64,000 nucleotides of DNA from an uncultured Campylobacterota bacterium (GCA_937141405.1 CAKZQQ010000003.1:1-64000); one strand, 5' to 3'. Positions 17,631 through 26,525 are shown, counted from the first letter of the stretch. The notes: generated by a model not told the origin, from the sequence alone. Made by a program: numbers and translations.

Positions 17631-18584
17631 ATGGTAAAATGTTTCATCAAAAAAGGAACGAGACTTGAGATCATAAAAGATTTGGAGTTGTTAACAGATA
17701 CTGCCGAACTTAAAGATGTCGTTTGGATAGATATGCTCCGACCTACCCGCACAGAGATTAAAACAGTCGAAGAGATGTTTGATATCAGCTTCCCAACCAA
17801 ACAAGAGAGTGAAGAGATCGAGATAAGTTCAAGATATTGGGAAGAGGGCAAGCGTATAGAGATCAACAGTTACTTCCTTATAAGCGATGATCCAAATCCA
17901 TACAATGAGACGGTATCTTTTATATTGCAAAATAGATTGCTCTTTTCGATTCGTTATAAAGAGCTTACGACCTTTAGTGAATTTAGCAAGCGCTTCCTCT
18001 CAACTCCAAAAGAGTTCAAAGACGGTTTTGATATATTTCATCAAATCATTGACATAAGAATCGATGCGGATGCGGATGCGATAGAAAATCTCTCAAAAGA
18101 GATCGCGAAGATTAGACGGCATGTATTTTCAGACTATACTCACGAAGATGAAGAGATACTTGAGAAAATCTCCGCGTTTGAAGATCTCAACATGAAGATA
18201 CGAGAGAACCTGACTGATAAACAACGCATCCTCACATCTATGCTCAAATCAGCAGTCGATAGAATAGCAACCGATGAGGTTATCATCATGCTCAAAGATA
18301 TCAAATCCCTCATAGAGCACACAGACTTTAACTTTGAGCGACTTGACTACTTGCAGAGTATCTTTGTGGGTATGTTGAGTATCGAGCAGAACAAAACAGT
18401 AAAGATATTTACAATCATCAATGTAATCTTCCTGCCGCCGACGCTCATTGCAAGCATCTATGGTATGAACTTCCACTTTATGCCTGAGCTTAGCTGGAAA
18501 TACGGCTATGTATTTTCAATAGCCCTGATGATACTTGCTTCCGTGAGCCCTCTATATATCTTTAAAAAGAAGGGGTGGATATAA
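17631..18584 (+). CDS. corA: CorA-type magnesium/cobalt transporter
   Basis: 317 aa. A long acidic and helical cytoplasmic N-terminal domain is followed by two membrane helices at the C terminus. The signature YGMNF (residues about 280-284) closes the first helix, and the protein ends with a short basic tail (IFKKKGWI). CorA pentamers import Mg2+, and some homologues carry Co2+ or Ni2+. In a genome that makes NiFe hydrogenase this is worth remembering, but the sequence does not show metal preference. Confidence 0.93.
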   Translation: MVKCFIKKGTRLEIIKDLELLTDTAELKDVVWIDMLRPTRTEIKTVEEMFDISFPTKQESEEIEISSRYWEEGKRIEINSYFLISDDPNPYNETVSFILQNRLLFSIRYKELTTFSEFSKRFLSTPKEFKDGFDIFHQIIDIRIDADADAIENLSKEIAKIRRHVFSDYTHEDEEILEKISAFEDLNMKIRENLTDKQRILTSMLKSAVDRIATDEVIIMLKDIKSLIEHTDFNFERLDYLQSIFVGMLSIEQNKTVKIFTIINVIFLPPTLIASIYGMNFHFMPELSWKYGYVFSIALMILASVSPLYIFKKKGWI

Positions 18585-18722
18585 ATCGGGGTCTTTTTTG
18601 ACTCAATTATCCACGCTACTGCGAAGCATTTCTTTGGAATTGGGGAGACTTTAACTATCTTTGATATATTTTTAACTACAATTAAAGATAAGGTTTTACT
18701 ATCATATTTTAAAGGAAAGTAA

Positions 18723-19100
18723 ATGAACTTCGATAAACTAATAAGTGGCTTCTTTATTATCTTTGCTATGACGCTCAATTTTGGCTTTTTTTATGGCGAT
18801 ATTACAACACTAGAACACCATAGCAAATATGAACTTTTTGCTGCAATTGTCATAAATATCATTGCTACTACTTTAAAGATCGGCGACAAGACTCAGATAG
18901 GCTCTGTCCTTCTTGCTACCTCTCTTGTTGCTGATATTCAACTTATAGCAGCGGCAACTATATGGACGGTAGCTTTCTATACGAACGCATTGGATACACA
19001 TGCTACGTCAGTCGTCATATCACTTTCAGGAGGGGCATTGATGGCAAATATAACTTCTGTGATACTCTATATTGGAGAGACTTTAAAATCAAAAAGGTAA
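18723..19100 (+). CDS. Small membrane protein of unknown function
   Basis: 125 aa with three to four predicted membrane helices (for example LISGFFIIFAMTLNFGFF, AAIVINIIATTL, and a C-terminal ALMANITSVILYIG). AAAGGAAAGTAA precedes the ATG. It ends 6 bp before the potassium channel gene, so it is probably co-transcribed and may be a partner of it. From memory it resembles small membrane proteins grouped as DUF6394 in this phylum; unverified. Confidence 0.75.
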   Translation: MNFDKLISGFFIIFAMTLNFGFFYGDITTLEHHSKYELFAAIVINIIATTLKIGDKTQIGSVLLATSLVADIQLIAAATIWTVAFYTNALDTHATSVVISLSGGALMANITSVILYIGETLKSKR

Positions 19101-19106
19101 CTCTTC

Positions 19107-20765
19107 ATGAACAATAACTCTCTTTGGCTCCTCCTGCAAAAAATGAGGAGACCTTTTATCGTCATAGTTGTTACCTATACTATAGCGATTATAGGACTTA
19201 TCTCCGTAGGTGGCGTAAGCGCGAACGGTGAGCCCTATCATATGACGATTTTTGATGCATTTTATTTTATCACCTACACGGCAACAACGATAGGTTTTGG
19301 AGAAACACCCTTTGAGTTTACCTATCCTCAAAGGATATGGGTCTCGATGTCTATCTATGTAACGGTCATCGGATGGTTTTATGGAATCGGCTCTCTCATC
19401 TCGATACTCCAAGACAAACTCCTTATCCAGGAGATAGCCAAAACGCGTTTTGAAGGACAAGTAAAAAAGATAAATGAGCCTTTTTTTATCATCTTGGGCT
19501 ATAACAATGTAACAAAAAAGATTATAGGCAAAGTACTCTCTAAAGGTTTTAGAGTTGTTGTGATAGAGAAAAATCGCGACCGAATTAATGAGCTCATCTT
19601 GGAGAACTACTCCCCACATGTTCCGGTGCTTGAGGCAGACATATATGATCCAAATGCTCTAGAACTTGCAGGAATAAAATCAAAATACTGCAAAGGACTC
19701 GTCTCACTTTTTGAAGACGATAATCTCAATCTCAAGATAGCATTAACCGCAAAGATACTCAACAAATCAACAACACTTGCTATCAAGTCGACAACCGATA
19801 ATCACTCGGAAAACTTAAAAGATATCGGCGTGGAAATCATCGAAAATCCATTTGAGATCATCTCCCAACAGATTCATATGCTCCTCAATGCGCCGACACT
19901 CTATCAGCTTGAAAAGTGGATCTATAGAATCGGAGATCTTCACTCTTCGAGCTTTACGCTCCCAAGAGGACTCTATGTGATCTGCGGTTATGGCAGAATG
20001 GGTCGAGGACTCCATAAAATACTCAACCAAAATAATATAGAGGCTGAATTTATAGAGATCGATAATAAACTCGGCGAGCCACTCAATGTTGAGGGCATCA
20101 AAAAAGTTCTTGCTAAAAATGCTGATGATAAAGATGTGCTTATCGACGCCAATATAGAAGAGGCTGTTGCTATCATCGCAGGAACGAATGATGACACCAC
20201 CAACCTCTCGATACTTGCAACAGCTAAGAAGATAAGCCCACACATCGTCACAATCGCGCGCGAGAATGAGATGGAAAATCTTTCACTCTTTGAGTATGCA
20301 AATATACACTATATCTTTATGCCTTCGCGTCTCTTGATTCATAAAACCATCAATGCACTTATCCATCCGCTTTCTGATAGATTTATACATCTTATCTCGG
20401 CTAAAAATGAGATGTGGGCAAGAGATCTTGCGAATGAGCTCAGAGAGATAGGAGCAAATCCGTCGCTATTTGAGATGGTAATCAATGAAAAACAGGCATA
20501 TGCAATCACTCAAAGAATGAAAAAGGGCGAAAAGATGTATCTAGATACCCTCATTCGCTCAAGATCAAACCCAAAAGAGAAAAACAGCATCAAGGTTCTG
20601 CTCTTACAAAGAGAAGGGAAGCCCTATCTGCTGCCACAATCGGTGATTGACCTTAAAGAGGGTGATCAGATACTTTTTGCTTGTAGCGAAGATGCTGTGG
20701 ATGATATAGAGTATATCGCACAAAATATCTATGAACTCGATTATATACTCAAGGAACAGTCATAA
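19107..20765 (+). CDS. Potassium channel with two RCK (TrkA-N/TrkA-C) modules
   Basis: 552 aa. An N-terminal two-helix pore carries the selectivity filter TTIGFGET (about residues 56-63) between helix 1 (about 12-34) and helix 2 (about 75-98). Two Rossmann-type RCK domains follow: one with ILGYNNVTKKI (about 130-140) and one with ICGYGRMGRG (about 292-301). A TrkA-C-like domain lies at the C terminus (LLPQSVIDLKEGDQI). It is an inner-membrane ligand-gated K+ channel of the MthK/Kch type. The first RCK lacks a classical GxGxxG, the second keeps it, suggesting that only one binds nucleotide. Confidence 0.9.
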   Translation: MNNNSLWLLLQKMRRPFIVIVVTYTIAIIGLISVGGVSANGEPYHMTIFDAFYFITYTATTIGFGETPFEFTYPQRIWVSMSIYVTVIGWFYGIGSLISILQDKLLIQEIAKTRFEGQVKKINEPFFIILGYNNVTKKIIGKVLSKGFRVVVIEKNRDRINELILENYSPHVPVLEADIYDPNALELAGIKSKYCKGLVSLFEDDNLNLKIALTAKILNKSTTLAIKSTTDNHSENLKDIGVEIIENPFEIISQQIHMLLNAPTLYQLEKWIYRIGDLHSSSFTLPRGLYVICGYGRMGRGLHKILNQNNIEAEFIEIDNKLGEPLNVEGIKKVLAKNADDKDVLIDANIEEAVAIIAGTNDDTTNLSILATAKKISPHIVTIARENEMENLSLFEYANIHYIFMPSRLLIHKTINALIHPLSDRFIHLISAKNEMWARDLANELREIGANPSLFEMVINEKQAYAITQRMKKGEKMYLDTLIRSRSNPKEKNSIKVLLLQREGKPYLLPQSVIDLKEGDQILFACSEDAVDDIEYIAQNIYELDYILKEQS

Positions 20766-20880
20766 ATTAATCCAAAATAAATTTAAAAGATTATCGATCC
20801 AAACTAGGCTCAGCATAAAAACTATTTTGGTAGAATCACAAAAAGCTAAAGAGTTATTGGAGAAATAAAGCAATATCAAC

Positions 20881-20886
20881 TATAAT
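20881..20886 (+). promoter_or_regulatory. -10 box upstream of the universal stress protein gene
   Basis: TATAAT about 40 bp before the ATG at 20926, in an otherwise gene-free 160-bp interval. It gives the stress gene its own start separate from the potassium channel operon. Confidence 0.45.
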
Positions 20887-20925
20887 AGGCGGTTTGGAAA
20901 TAATGAAAATCAAAGAGAGTGCTTA

Positions 20926-21657
20926 ATGGTCAAACAAGATCAATATATATACGCGTGTGTCGATAGCTCAAAATTTTCAAAATATGTGTGTGATTATAGT
21001 ATAGATTTATCTAAAAGCTTGGATTTGCCACTTAAATTTTTTAGCTCTACAAAGAATGGTAGTACACTTTTAGAAGAGTGTGAAGAGCAAGCAAAAAATA
21101 AAAAAGCAAAACAGATCGTCTCTTCGCAAAAAGAGGGTAGCCTCTATGAAAATCTTCTTGAGCTCCAAGAGAGCATTCGAATTGCTGTTGTCGGGCTAGA
21201 TGGCATCGATGAAAAAGGCAAAAAAAGCGGTATAAGCCCTCAAGTCGAAAAGATTATCAAAGATATTAGAGCACCTATTTTGTTGATAAACGGTACATAC
21301 CGACCTATCAATAAAGTGCTCATCGCCTATGACGGATCACTCTCAAGCCAAAAAGCGCTTGATGCTCTTATATCAAATCCTATCTTCCATGATGTCCAAA
21401 GAGATATCGTCAGTGTTAACAATGAAGCAGCACTTCAAGAGGCAAAAAAAAGATTAGCAAGAACCGATATCAATGCTAATTTTATCTACTTAGAAGGGGA
21501 ACCGGTCACGGCGATTTTATCATATCAAAAAGAGTGCAACATTGATCTTATCGCTATGGGTGCCTTTGGGCATGGCATGCTTCATCACATCATCTATGGA
21601 AGTGTAACACACCATATGCTTTTAGAAGCCTGTGTGCCACTCCTTTTAGTTCGATAA
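20926..21657 (+). CDS. Universal stress protein, tandem UspA domains
   Basis: 243 aa. The C-terminal half starts NKVLIAYDGSLSSQKAL and has the ATP-binding GAFGHGMLHHIIYGSVT (G-x2-G-x9-S/T) ending in VPLLLVR. The N-terminal half (YIYACVDSSKFSKYV) looks like a degenerate Usp domain. It is cytoplasmic. It follows the potassium channel in the same direction, which hints at ion or osmotic stress, but that link is inferred. Confidence 0.88.
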   Translation: MVKQDQYIYACVDSSKFSKYVCDYSIDLSKSLDLPLKFFSSTKNGSTLLEECEEQAKNKKAKQIVSSQKEGSLYENLLELQESIRIAVVGLDGIDEKGKKSGISPQVEKIIKDIRAPILLINGTYRPINKVLIAYDGSLSSQKALDALISNPIFHDVQRDIVSVNNEAALQEAKKRLARTDINANFIYLEGEPVTAILSYQKECNIDLIAMGAFGHGMLHHIIYGSVTHHMLLEACVPLLLVR

Positions 21658-21659
21658 AG

Positions 21660-21893
21660 TCAAGCGCTAATTATCTCTACTACCTCATCGACACTCGGCA
21701 CTCTTCCGCTCACCTTCACTTCACCATCAATGACAAGCGCCGGAGTACTTGTCACCCCATAACTCATAATCTCAACGATATCTTCTACCTTATTTATCTG
21801 CGCAAATTTCCCACTCTTTGCGAGTGCTTCTTTTGCCACTTCAAACAATGCTTTACATTTAGCACAACCGGTCCCCAATATATCTATCTTCAT
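21660..21893 (-). CDS. Small thioredoxin-like protein (TM0996/MTH895 type)
   Basis: 77 aa with the redox motif GCAKCK (residues 9-14) and a cis-Pro segment TSTPALVIDGEVKVSG. These mini-redoxins accompany YraQ/ArsP-type permeases. Its ATG overlaps the permease stop by one base, so the two are coupled. It may reduce ArsC or a permease-bound metalloid; this is inferred from position. Confidence 0.88.
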   Translation of the reverse strand: MKIDILGTGCAKCKALFEVAKEALAKSGKFAQINKVEDIVEIMSYGVTSTPALVIDGEVKVSGRVPSVDEVVEIISA

Positions 21894-22864
21894 TAATTGC
21901 CCCCAAAAATAAAATTGAATATGTATCCCACCAATAATATCCCAAATGCTACTATACCAAAAAAAGCAGCTATAAGTCGCATATGAAGTATTTTTTTTAG
22001 TATCATCGCCTCGGGTAAGCTCAATGCGGTCACTGCCATCATAAATGAAAGCGCACTCCCAAGCAGCATCCCCTTTTCACTCAAAACCTCAACTAACGGA
22101 ATAACACCGGCTGCATTTGAATACATAGGCACACCCATCAAAACTGCTATCGGCACCGCATACCAAGCATCACCTCCTGCATATTTTGAGACAAGCTCCG
22201 TTGGAATGTACCCATGGATAAGTGCACCGACTCCGACTCCGATCATAACATACAGATATATCTTTTTAAATACATCTACAGTATATGCCCACGCCTCTTT
22301 TATCTTCTGCTTAAATGGTTGCCTAGTCATCATATCTTTAAACTCACCCTCGAGTGGAACTATTGGTATAAGAAGATACTTCTCTACTCCTTTGATTTTC
22401 CCTATAGAGTATCCGCCGAGAATAGCGACCAAAAGACCAAAACCGATATAGATTGCTGCTATCTTCCATCCAAAAAGTCCAAAAAGCATCGCTATAGCTA
22501 TCTCGTTGTTTAGTGGTGCAGAAATGAGAAAACTAAAGGTGATCCCGATAGGAATCCTCGCTTGCATAAAACCTAAAAAAAGAGGAATGGCACTACAGCT
22601 GCAAAAGGGTGTGATGATTCCAAAAAGTGCGGCTAAAATATTGCCTGTAAATTCACTCTTACCTTGGAGGTAACGCCTTACTTTTTCAGTGTTAAAATAA
22701 CTTCGCAGAAAACTCACTAAAAAAATGATGCCAAGAAGAAGTATAAAAATCTTGATAGTATCATAGATAAAAAAATGTATAGCGCCCCCGAGTGCACTTT
22801 TTGGATCCAAACCCCAAGATCCAAAAACCAATCCGTCAACTATCTTTTCCCACCAATCAAACAT
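21893..22864 (-). CDS. Permease of the YraQ/ArsP (DUF318) type
   Basis: 323 aa with about eight membrane helices and the family core FCSCSAIPLFLGFMQARIPI (residues about 82-101). Related permeases export trivalent organoarsenicals or other metalloids. Here it follows arsC with an 8-nt overlap, so it is the efflux component of an operon that lacks an ArsB or Acr3 gene in view. Substrate not shown by sequence. Confidence 0.88.
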   Translation of the reverse strand: MFDWWEKIVDGLVFGSWGLDPKSALGGAIHFFIYDTIKIFILLLGIIFLVSFLRSYFNTEKVRRYLQGKSEFTGNILAALFGIITPFCSCSAIPLFLGFMQARIPIGITFSFLISAPLNNEIAIAMLFGLFGWKIAAIYIGFGLLVAILGGYSIGKIKGVEKYLLIPIVPLEGEFKDMMTRQPFKQKIKEAWAYTVDVFKKIYLYVMIGVGVGALIHGYIPTELVSKYAGGDAWYAVPIAVLMGVPMYSNAAGVIPLVEVLSEKGMLLGSALSFMMAVTALSLPEAMILKKILHMRLIAAFFGIVAFGILLVGYIFNFIFGGN

Positions 22865-23261
22865 CTAATACCTTTTTTAGCATAGGGAGCAAAAATGCCT
22901 CTATCTCTTCATATATTTTCCTAAATGCTTTAAAACTTTTACCATCCGGGTCTTCAAAACCTACATGTATCTTCGGAGTCGATCGTGGAAATATCGGACA
23001 ACTCTCTTTTGCATGGTCACACACCGTCACAACCAAATCATAATGATTATCTATGATGCTATCTAGTGTTTTTGAGTGATACTCATCCTTCCAGATTCCT
23101 TTTTCTTCAAGCAATTTTTTCGCATTTGGATTTACTTCTCCATTTGCTTTTACTCCGCTAGAATCTGCACTTACGCCTTCTAGTTTTGCATTGATGAGTG
23201 CTTCAGCTATGATGCTTCGACAGCTATTACCCGTGCAGAGAACTAATACTTTTTTATCCAC
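22857..23261 (-). CDS. arsC: Arsenate reductase, low-molecular-weight phosphatase type
   Basis: 134 aa with the P-loop VLCTGNSCRSIIAEAL (residues about 7-22), including the nucleophilic Cys and Arg. The later Cys pair in VTVCDHAKESCPIFP (about 80-94) completes the thioredoxin-coupled three-Cys relay. It reduces arsenate to arsenite. Gene order arsR-arsC-permease-thioredoxin supports the role. Confidence 0.93.
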   Translation of the reverse strand: MDKKVLVLCTGNSCRSIIAEALINAKLEGVSADSSGVKANGEVNPNAKKLLEEKGIWKDEYHSKTLDSIIDNHYDLVVTVCDHAKESCPIFPRSTPKIHVGFEDPDGKSFKAFRKIYEEIEAFLLPMLKKVLDV

Positions 23262-23263
23262 TC

Positions 23264-23581
23264 TTAACCCCTCCTAATCGTGCATTCTTTTTTAAGTGTC
23301 GGGATATCCATATCAAGATAACTAATCTCTTTTAAAATTGATTGGCGAAATTGATCAAGCGGATCTCTAATGCTATAGTATGCCCACCTTCCTCGTCTAT
23401 CTACTTTTAAAAACCCACTCTCTTTAAGTATCTTGAGATGCCTTGATACTCTTGATTGAATCATCTTAAAAGAGTTCTCTATATCGCAGACACATACTTC
23501 ACCGTTTATATCTATAAAATGAAGTAAGCGTAGTCTCGTTGCGTCATTTATCGCACCGATTGTATCTAAAAATAGCTCCAA
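23264..23581 (-). CDS. arsR: ArsR/SmtB family metalloregulator
   Basis: 105 aa winged-helix repressor. The arsenite-binding CVCD motif (GEVCVCDIENSF, about residues 28-39) sits at the start of the alpha-3 helix and is followed by the recognition region VSRHLKILKESGFLKVDRRG. It is the first gene of the operon and faces a perfect palindrome, consistent with autoregulation relieved by As(III). Confidence 0.94.
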   Translation of the reverse strand: MELFLDTIGAINDATRLRLLHFIDINGEVCVCDIENSFKMIQSRVSRHLKILKESGFLKVDRRGRWAYYSIRDPLDQFRQSILKEISYLDMDIPTLKKECTIRRG

Positions 23582-23614
23582 AGTATCTCCTTTTGTGTAA
23601 GTGTATCACAAATA

Positions 23615-23648
23615 TATTTATATATCAAGATATATTGATATATAAATA
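23615..23648 (-). promoter_or_regulatory. ArsR operator (perfect 14-bp inverted repeat)
   Basis: The arms 23615-23628 and 23635-23648 are exact reverse complements separated by 6 bp, with the core ATATCAA...TTGATAT typical of ArsR-family sites. It lies 34 bp upstream of the arsR ATG, where it would block the promoter. Confidence 0.75.
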
Positions 23649-23753
23649 ACAAACGCGTAATCCTTTTGTAAAAATATATCCTTATTATATTTTGCTTCAT
23701 AAAGAAACTCTTTTGGAAATGAGTGTATAATGTCCTAACGAAAAGGAGATTCT

Positions 23754-24227
23754 ATGAGATTTTTTTATGTAGTTTTTGCGGCTATTATGATCGCTCTACT
23801 TGCAGGTTGTACAAGTTCGGGAACTTCTGTAAACACTCTTTCGACTTCTAACTCAAAAGATGTTGTAAGAGAATATTTTACCGGCGGTAAATTGATGAGT
23901 GAATTTTTTATCACTGACCAATCAACACAGAGCGGTATCCTTAAAAAATATGGATATGATGGCAAATTAACATCAACAGCCCAGATAAAATATGGCAGAA
24001 AAAATGGAATTGAGACTATGTATGATCCGGGTGGTGGAGTATTGCAAAAAACACCATATGTTAATGATGTCGTTAATGGTGAACAGATAGCATACTACGA
24101 AGATGGCTCTCCCATGATAAGTGTTCAATATGTAAATGGCGTCAAAAACGGAGCCTACAAGACCTACAAGAGAGATGGAAGCCTTTACAAAGAGGTTCTC
24201 TTCAAAGATGGAAAACTCGTAAAATAA
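23754..24227 (+). CDS. Lipoprotein with MORN/YwqK-like repeats
   Basis: 157 aa. A lipoprotein signal ends in LLAGC (Cys about 19). The mature part contains repeated G-x-x-N-G / Y-x-x-G-x-L units (KYGYDGKLTSTAQIKYGRKNG, NDVVNGEQIAYYEDGSPM, KNGAYKTYKRDGSLYKEV shortened here), the MORN-2 type called YwqK in databases. The antitoxin label sometimes attached to that family is not supported by any toxin neighbour here. GGAG precedes the ATG. Confidence 0.8.
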   Translation: MRFFYVVFAAIMIALLAGCTSSGTSVNTLSTSNSKDVVREYFTGGKLMSEFFITDQSTQSGILKKYGYDGKLTSTAQIKYGRKNGIETMYDPGGGVLQKTPYVNDVVNGEQIAYYEDGSPMISVQYVNGVKNGAYKTYKRDGSLYKEVLFKDGKLVK

Positions 24228-24315
24228 GGATAGGGGCATACTTCCTACATTTACACACATCATTAACCCGAAACTAAAAAATATCACACTCTCTATCAAT
24301 AAAGATGGAGAGCTT

Positions 24316-24900
24316 GTGGTCAAATCCCCTAAAAATTGCGAAGATAAAATAGCTACTATCATTGCTAAAAAAAGCCTATGGATCAAAGAGGCTAAAGAGC
24401 GAATGCACACTAAAAAAGGTGTTGTCCATACTCTTGACAATGACACGACGATCTACTTTTTAGGAGAAGGCTATCCTGTAGACTTTGAAAAGAGTGAGAA
24501 AAATTCTCTAAGATTTATCATGCAAAAAGGATTTAGGTATAGTTACAAAAACGATCTTGATAAAGCAAAATTTTTAAAGATACTTGATAGCTTTTACCTT
24601 CAAAAAGCTCAAGAGTTACTGCCAAAAAAGATAAAAGAGCATGCTGAGAGTATGGGGTTGCATCCAACAAAGATATCCTTTAAAAAAACAAAATCCCAGT
24701 GGGGTAGTTGCTCTAAAGCAAATGCGCTGAGTATAAATACCGGTGTTATGAAACTCCCTTGGCACCTTATAGAGTATATCATCATTCATGAGCTCGTCCA
24801 CATCAAACATAAAAATCATCAAAAACCATTTTGGGCATTGGTTGCTCAGTATGTACCCAATGTTCAAGAGCTAAGAAGAGAGATGAAAGCCTATGCATGA
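24316..24900 (+). CDS. YgjP-like zinc metallopeptidase (M48-related)
   Basis: 194 aa from the GTG used here, with the zinc motif HELVHIKHKNHQKPFW and the preceding KSQWGSCS, the hallmarks of the YgjP/DUF45 family. A GGAG lies 5 nt before the GTG. However, the family-like N-terminal segment FTHIINPKLKNITLSINKDG is encoded upstream in the same frame back to 24223, without any ATG, GTG or TTG. An ATA at 24238, 7 nt after AAGGA, may be the true start. Role in the cell is unknown. It overlaps the next gene by 8 nt. Confidence 0.85.
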   Translation: MVKSPKNCEDKIATIIAKKSLWIKEAKERMHTKKGVVHTLDNDTTIYFLGEGYPVDFEKSEKNSLRFIMQKGFRYSYKNDLDKAKFLKILDSFYLQKAQELLPKKIKEHAESMGLHPTKISFKKTKSQWGSCSKANALSINTGVMKLPWHLIEYIIIHELVHIKHKNHQKPFWALVAQYVPNVQELRREMKAYA

Positions 24901-25420
24901 ATTGACAATTTTAGGCATAGGCAACATCTTGCAGGGAGATGATGGTATCGGTGTTTATGCTACTGCATTTCTTAAAAAAAATTATGATTTCTCACCAAAT
25001 ATTCACTTCAAGGAGGGTGGAGTCGCCGGTATGGCACTGCTCGATACTATCGAAGAGACCCGCTCGCTCATCATCCTGGATAGCATAGAGATTGATGATG
25101 CTCCGGGGTCGATCTACATGATTCCGGCAAATGAACTTGGAGGATACGGCATTAACTGCGGAGGTGCGCATGAGATAGGGGTGCTTGAATGTCTTGATAT
25201 GCTCGAACTCCAAGGCAAAGAGTTGCCAAATGCAACAGTGATTGGTATCGTCCCGCAAGAGATTGATCTTCACGTTGGACTTAGTGCCCCACTTAAAGAG
25301 CATTTTGATGACTACATCAAAACGGTTATCTCTGCTATAACTGAACTTGATTTTAAAATCGAAAAGAGAGAAAAACAATACTCATTGCAAGAGATAATCG
25401 ATAGATTTAAAGATTGTTAA
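24893..25420 (+). CDS. NiFe hydrogenase maturation endopeptidase (HyaD/HupD family)
   Basis: 175 aa. N-terminal LGIGNILQGDDGIGVY and the three metal-binding positions expected from E. coli HybD are present as Asp17, Asp63 (LIILDSIE) and His93 (GGAHEIGVL). Such proteases clip the C-terminal tail of the large subunit after nickel insertion. It is convergent to the hyp operon. As HydD appears to have lost two ligands, this one may be the working protease for HydB, or it may serve a hydrogenase outside the window. Confidence 0.9.
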   Translation: MHELTILGIGNILQGDDGIGVYATAFLKKNYDFSPNIHFKEGGVAGMALLDTIEETRSLIILDSIEIDDAPGSIYMIPANELGGYGINCGGAHEIGVLECLDMLELQGKELPNATVIGIVPQEIDLHVGLSAPLKEHFDDYIKTVISAITELDFKIEKREKQYSLQEIIDRFKDC

Positions 25421-25439
25421 TAGAGAAATTCAACCAGAA

Positions 25440-26174
25440 TCAAGAAGCTTTAACGACACTGCATTCCCAACCATCATACATACCGCCATGCTCTTTACTA
25501 AGTGCGATGAGTGTAAGTGTAACTGCATCGATATCATAATAAAAAGGCTTATCTTTTCTATAAAATTTTACGCTTTTATCCTCTTGTTCCATCACACGAA
25601 AGCCCTCATTTTGAATAGCCTCTATAAACTCTTTTGGTACACTTACATCAAAAACAACTCTATGCTCTATGGCTCTTGGGGTTTGTAGATCATCTCCACT
25701 CTCTTTAAGCTTCTCGCACACTTTATGGTTATTGATGATTTGCCACTCGTCAACATTGGGATACAGCAGATTATGATAAAAGTTCCACTCACTATCATCT
25801 TGAAACCCGGCACTTATCTCAAAATCCTCAAATTCAGCCAGTGCATACTCTAAGAAATCTTGCCAATTATAGGTAAACTGAAGATAGTATAGAAATGTCA
25901 CACTTCCTTGCGTGATGATTCTGCCGGCATATTTCCCGATGCGAAACTTTATCATAGAGGCTTCTAATTTATCTTCTAAAAAAGAGAGTTCATCCTCCTC
26001 GCTCTCATCGATGAGTCCATTCTCTTTTGGGTTTTTCAGCGCTACTTTAACAAAGCCTACTATCGGATAGGTCGCTTTAAATTCATTGTCTTCAAGCGCT
26101 AGGCCAACATTGGCAAGCACACTCGCTGCAGCACCTTCTAGCTGCTTCATATATATTTCCCAATATTCGTTCAT
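25440..26174 (-). CDS. DUF695 plus RraB-like fusion protein
   Basis: 244 aa. The first 140 residues (WEIYMKQLEGAAASV, then PIVGFVKVALKNP) resemble DUF695. The C-terminal part (RAIEHRVVFDVSVPKEFIEA to GGMYDGWECSVV) matches the RraB fold, named after the E. coli RNase E inhibitor. It starts 1 bp after hypA, so it is a distal gene of the hyp operon. No known link to hydrogenase; RNase control is not implied by this architecture alone. Confidence 0.75.
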   Translation of the reverse strand: MNEYWEIYMKQLEGAAASVLANVGLALEDNEFKATYPIVGFVKVALKNPKENGLIDESEEDELSFLEDKLEASMIKFRIGKYAGRIITQGSVTFLYYLQFTYNWQDFLEYALAEFEDFEISAGFQDDSEWNFYHNLLYPNVDEWQIINNHKVCEKLKESGDDLQTPRAIEHRVVFDVSVPKEFIEAIQNEGFRVMEQEDKSVKFYRKDKPFYYDIDAVTLTLIALSKEHGGMYDGWECSVVKAS

Positions 26175-26175
26175 A

Positions 26176-26517
26176 CTACTCCATCTCCAAACTCATAAGA
26201 TACATCTCTTCGCCGTCAATCACCTCGACATTGTTACTTTCACACTCCCCACAGATATAACGATACTCTTTAAGTGTAGTCTCCGCTCCACACTCTTTAC
26301 ACTTGATAATGACACGCTGCTCTTGGATATCAAGCAGGGCATCTGCACACATGGTCTCTTGTTTAAATGTATCAAAAGCACTTTTTAAAAGATGAGGCTC
26401 CACACCGCTCATCACGCCTATCTTGAGATATATTTTCAAAACTTTTTCGGCACCGTTTTGCGTAGCGATATCTTCACATTGATTGAGAAGTGCTTGGACT
26501 ATACTATATTCATGCAT
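26176..26517 (-). CDS. hypA: Hydrogenase nickel-insertion protein HypA
   Basis: 113 aa from the ATG at 26517, giving the obligate N terminus MHEYSIVQ with the Ni-binding His2. The zinc site is two CxxC pairs (CKECG, CGECE; about residues 70-90). With HypB it delivers nickel to the large subunit. The frame is open upstream but that part overlaps hypE and would bury His2, so the internal start is right. Confidence 0.96.
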   Translation of the reverse strand: MHEYSIVQALLNQCEDIATQNGAEKVLKIYLKIGVMSGVEPHLLKSAFDTFKQETMCADALLDIQEQRVIIKCKECGAETTLKEYRYICGECESNNVEVIDGEEMYLMSLEME

Positions 26518-26525
26518 GCATATCC

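Noticed and set aside
20931-20950. Seven-codon frame (MKIKESA) just before the universal stress gene start
   Set aside because: Too short, no own ribosome site of note, and better explained as leader sequence.
23754-24227. YwqK-type antitoxin as evidence of a toxin-antitoxin pair
   Set aside because: It has a lipoprotein signal and no toxin neighbour; MORN-like repeats alone do not show antitoxin function.
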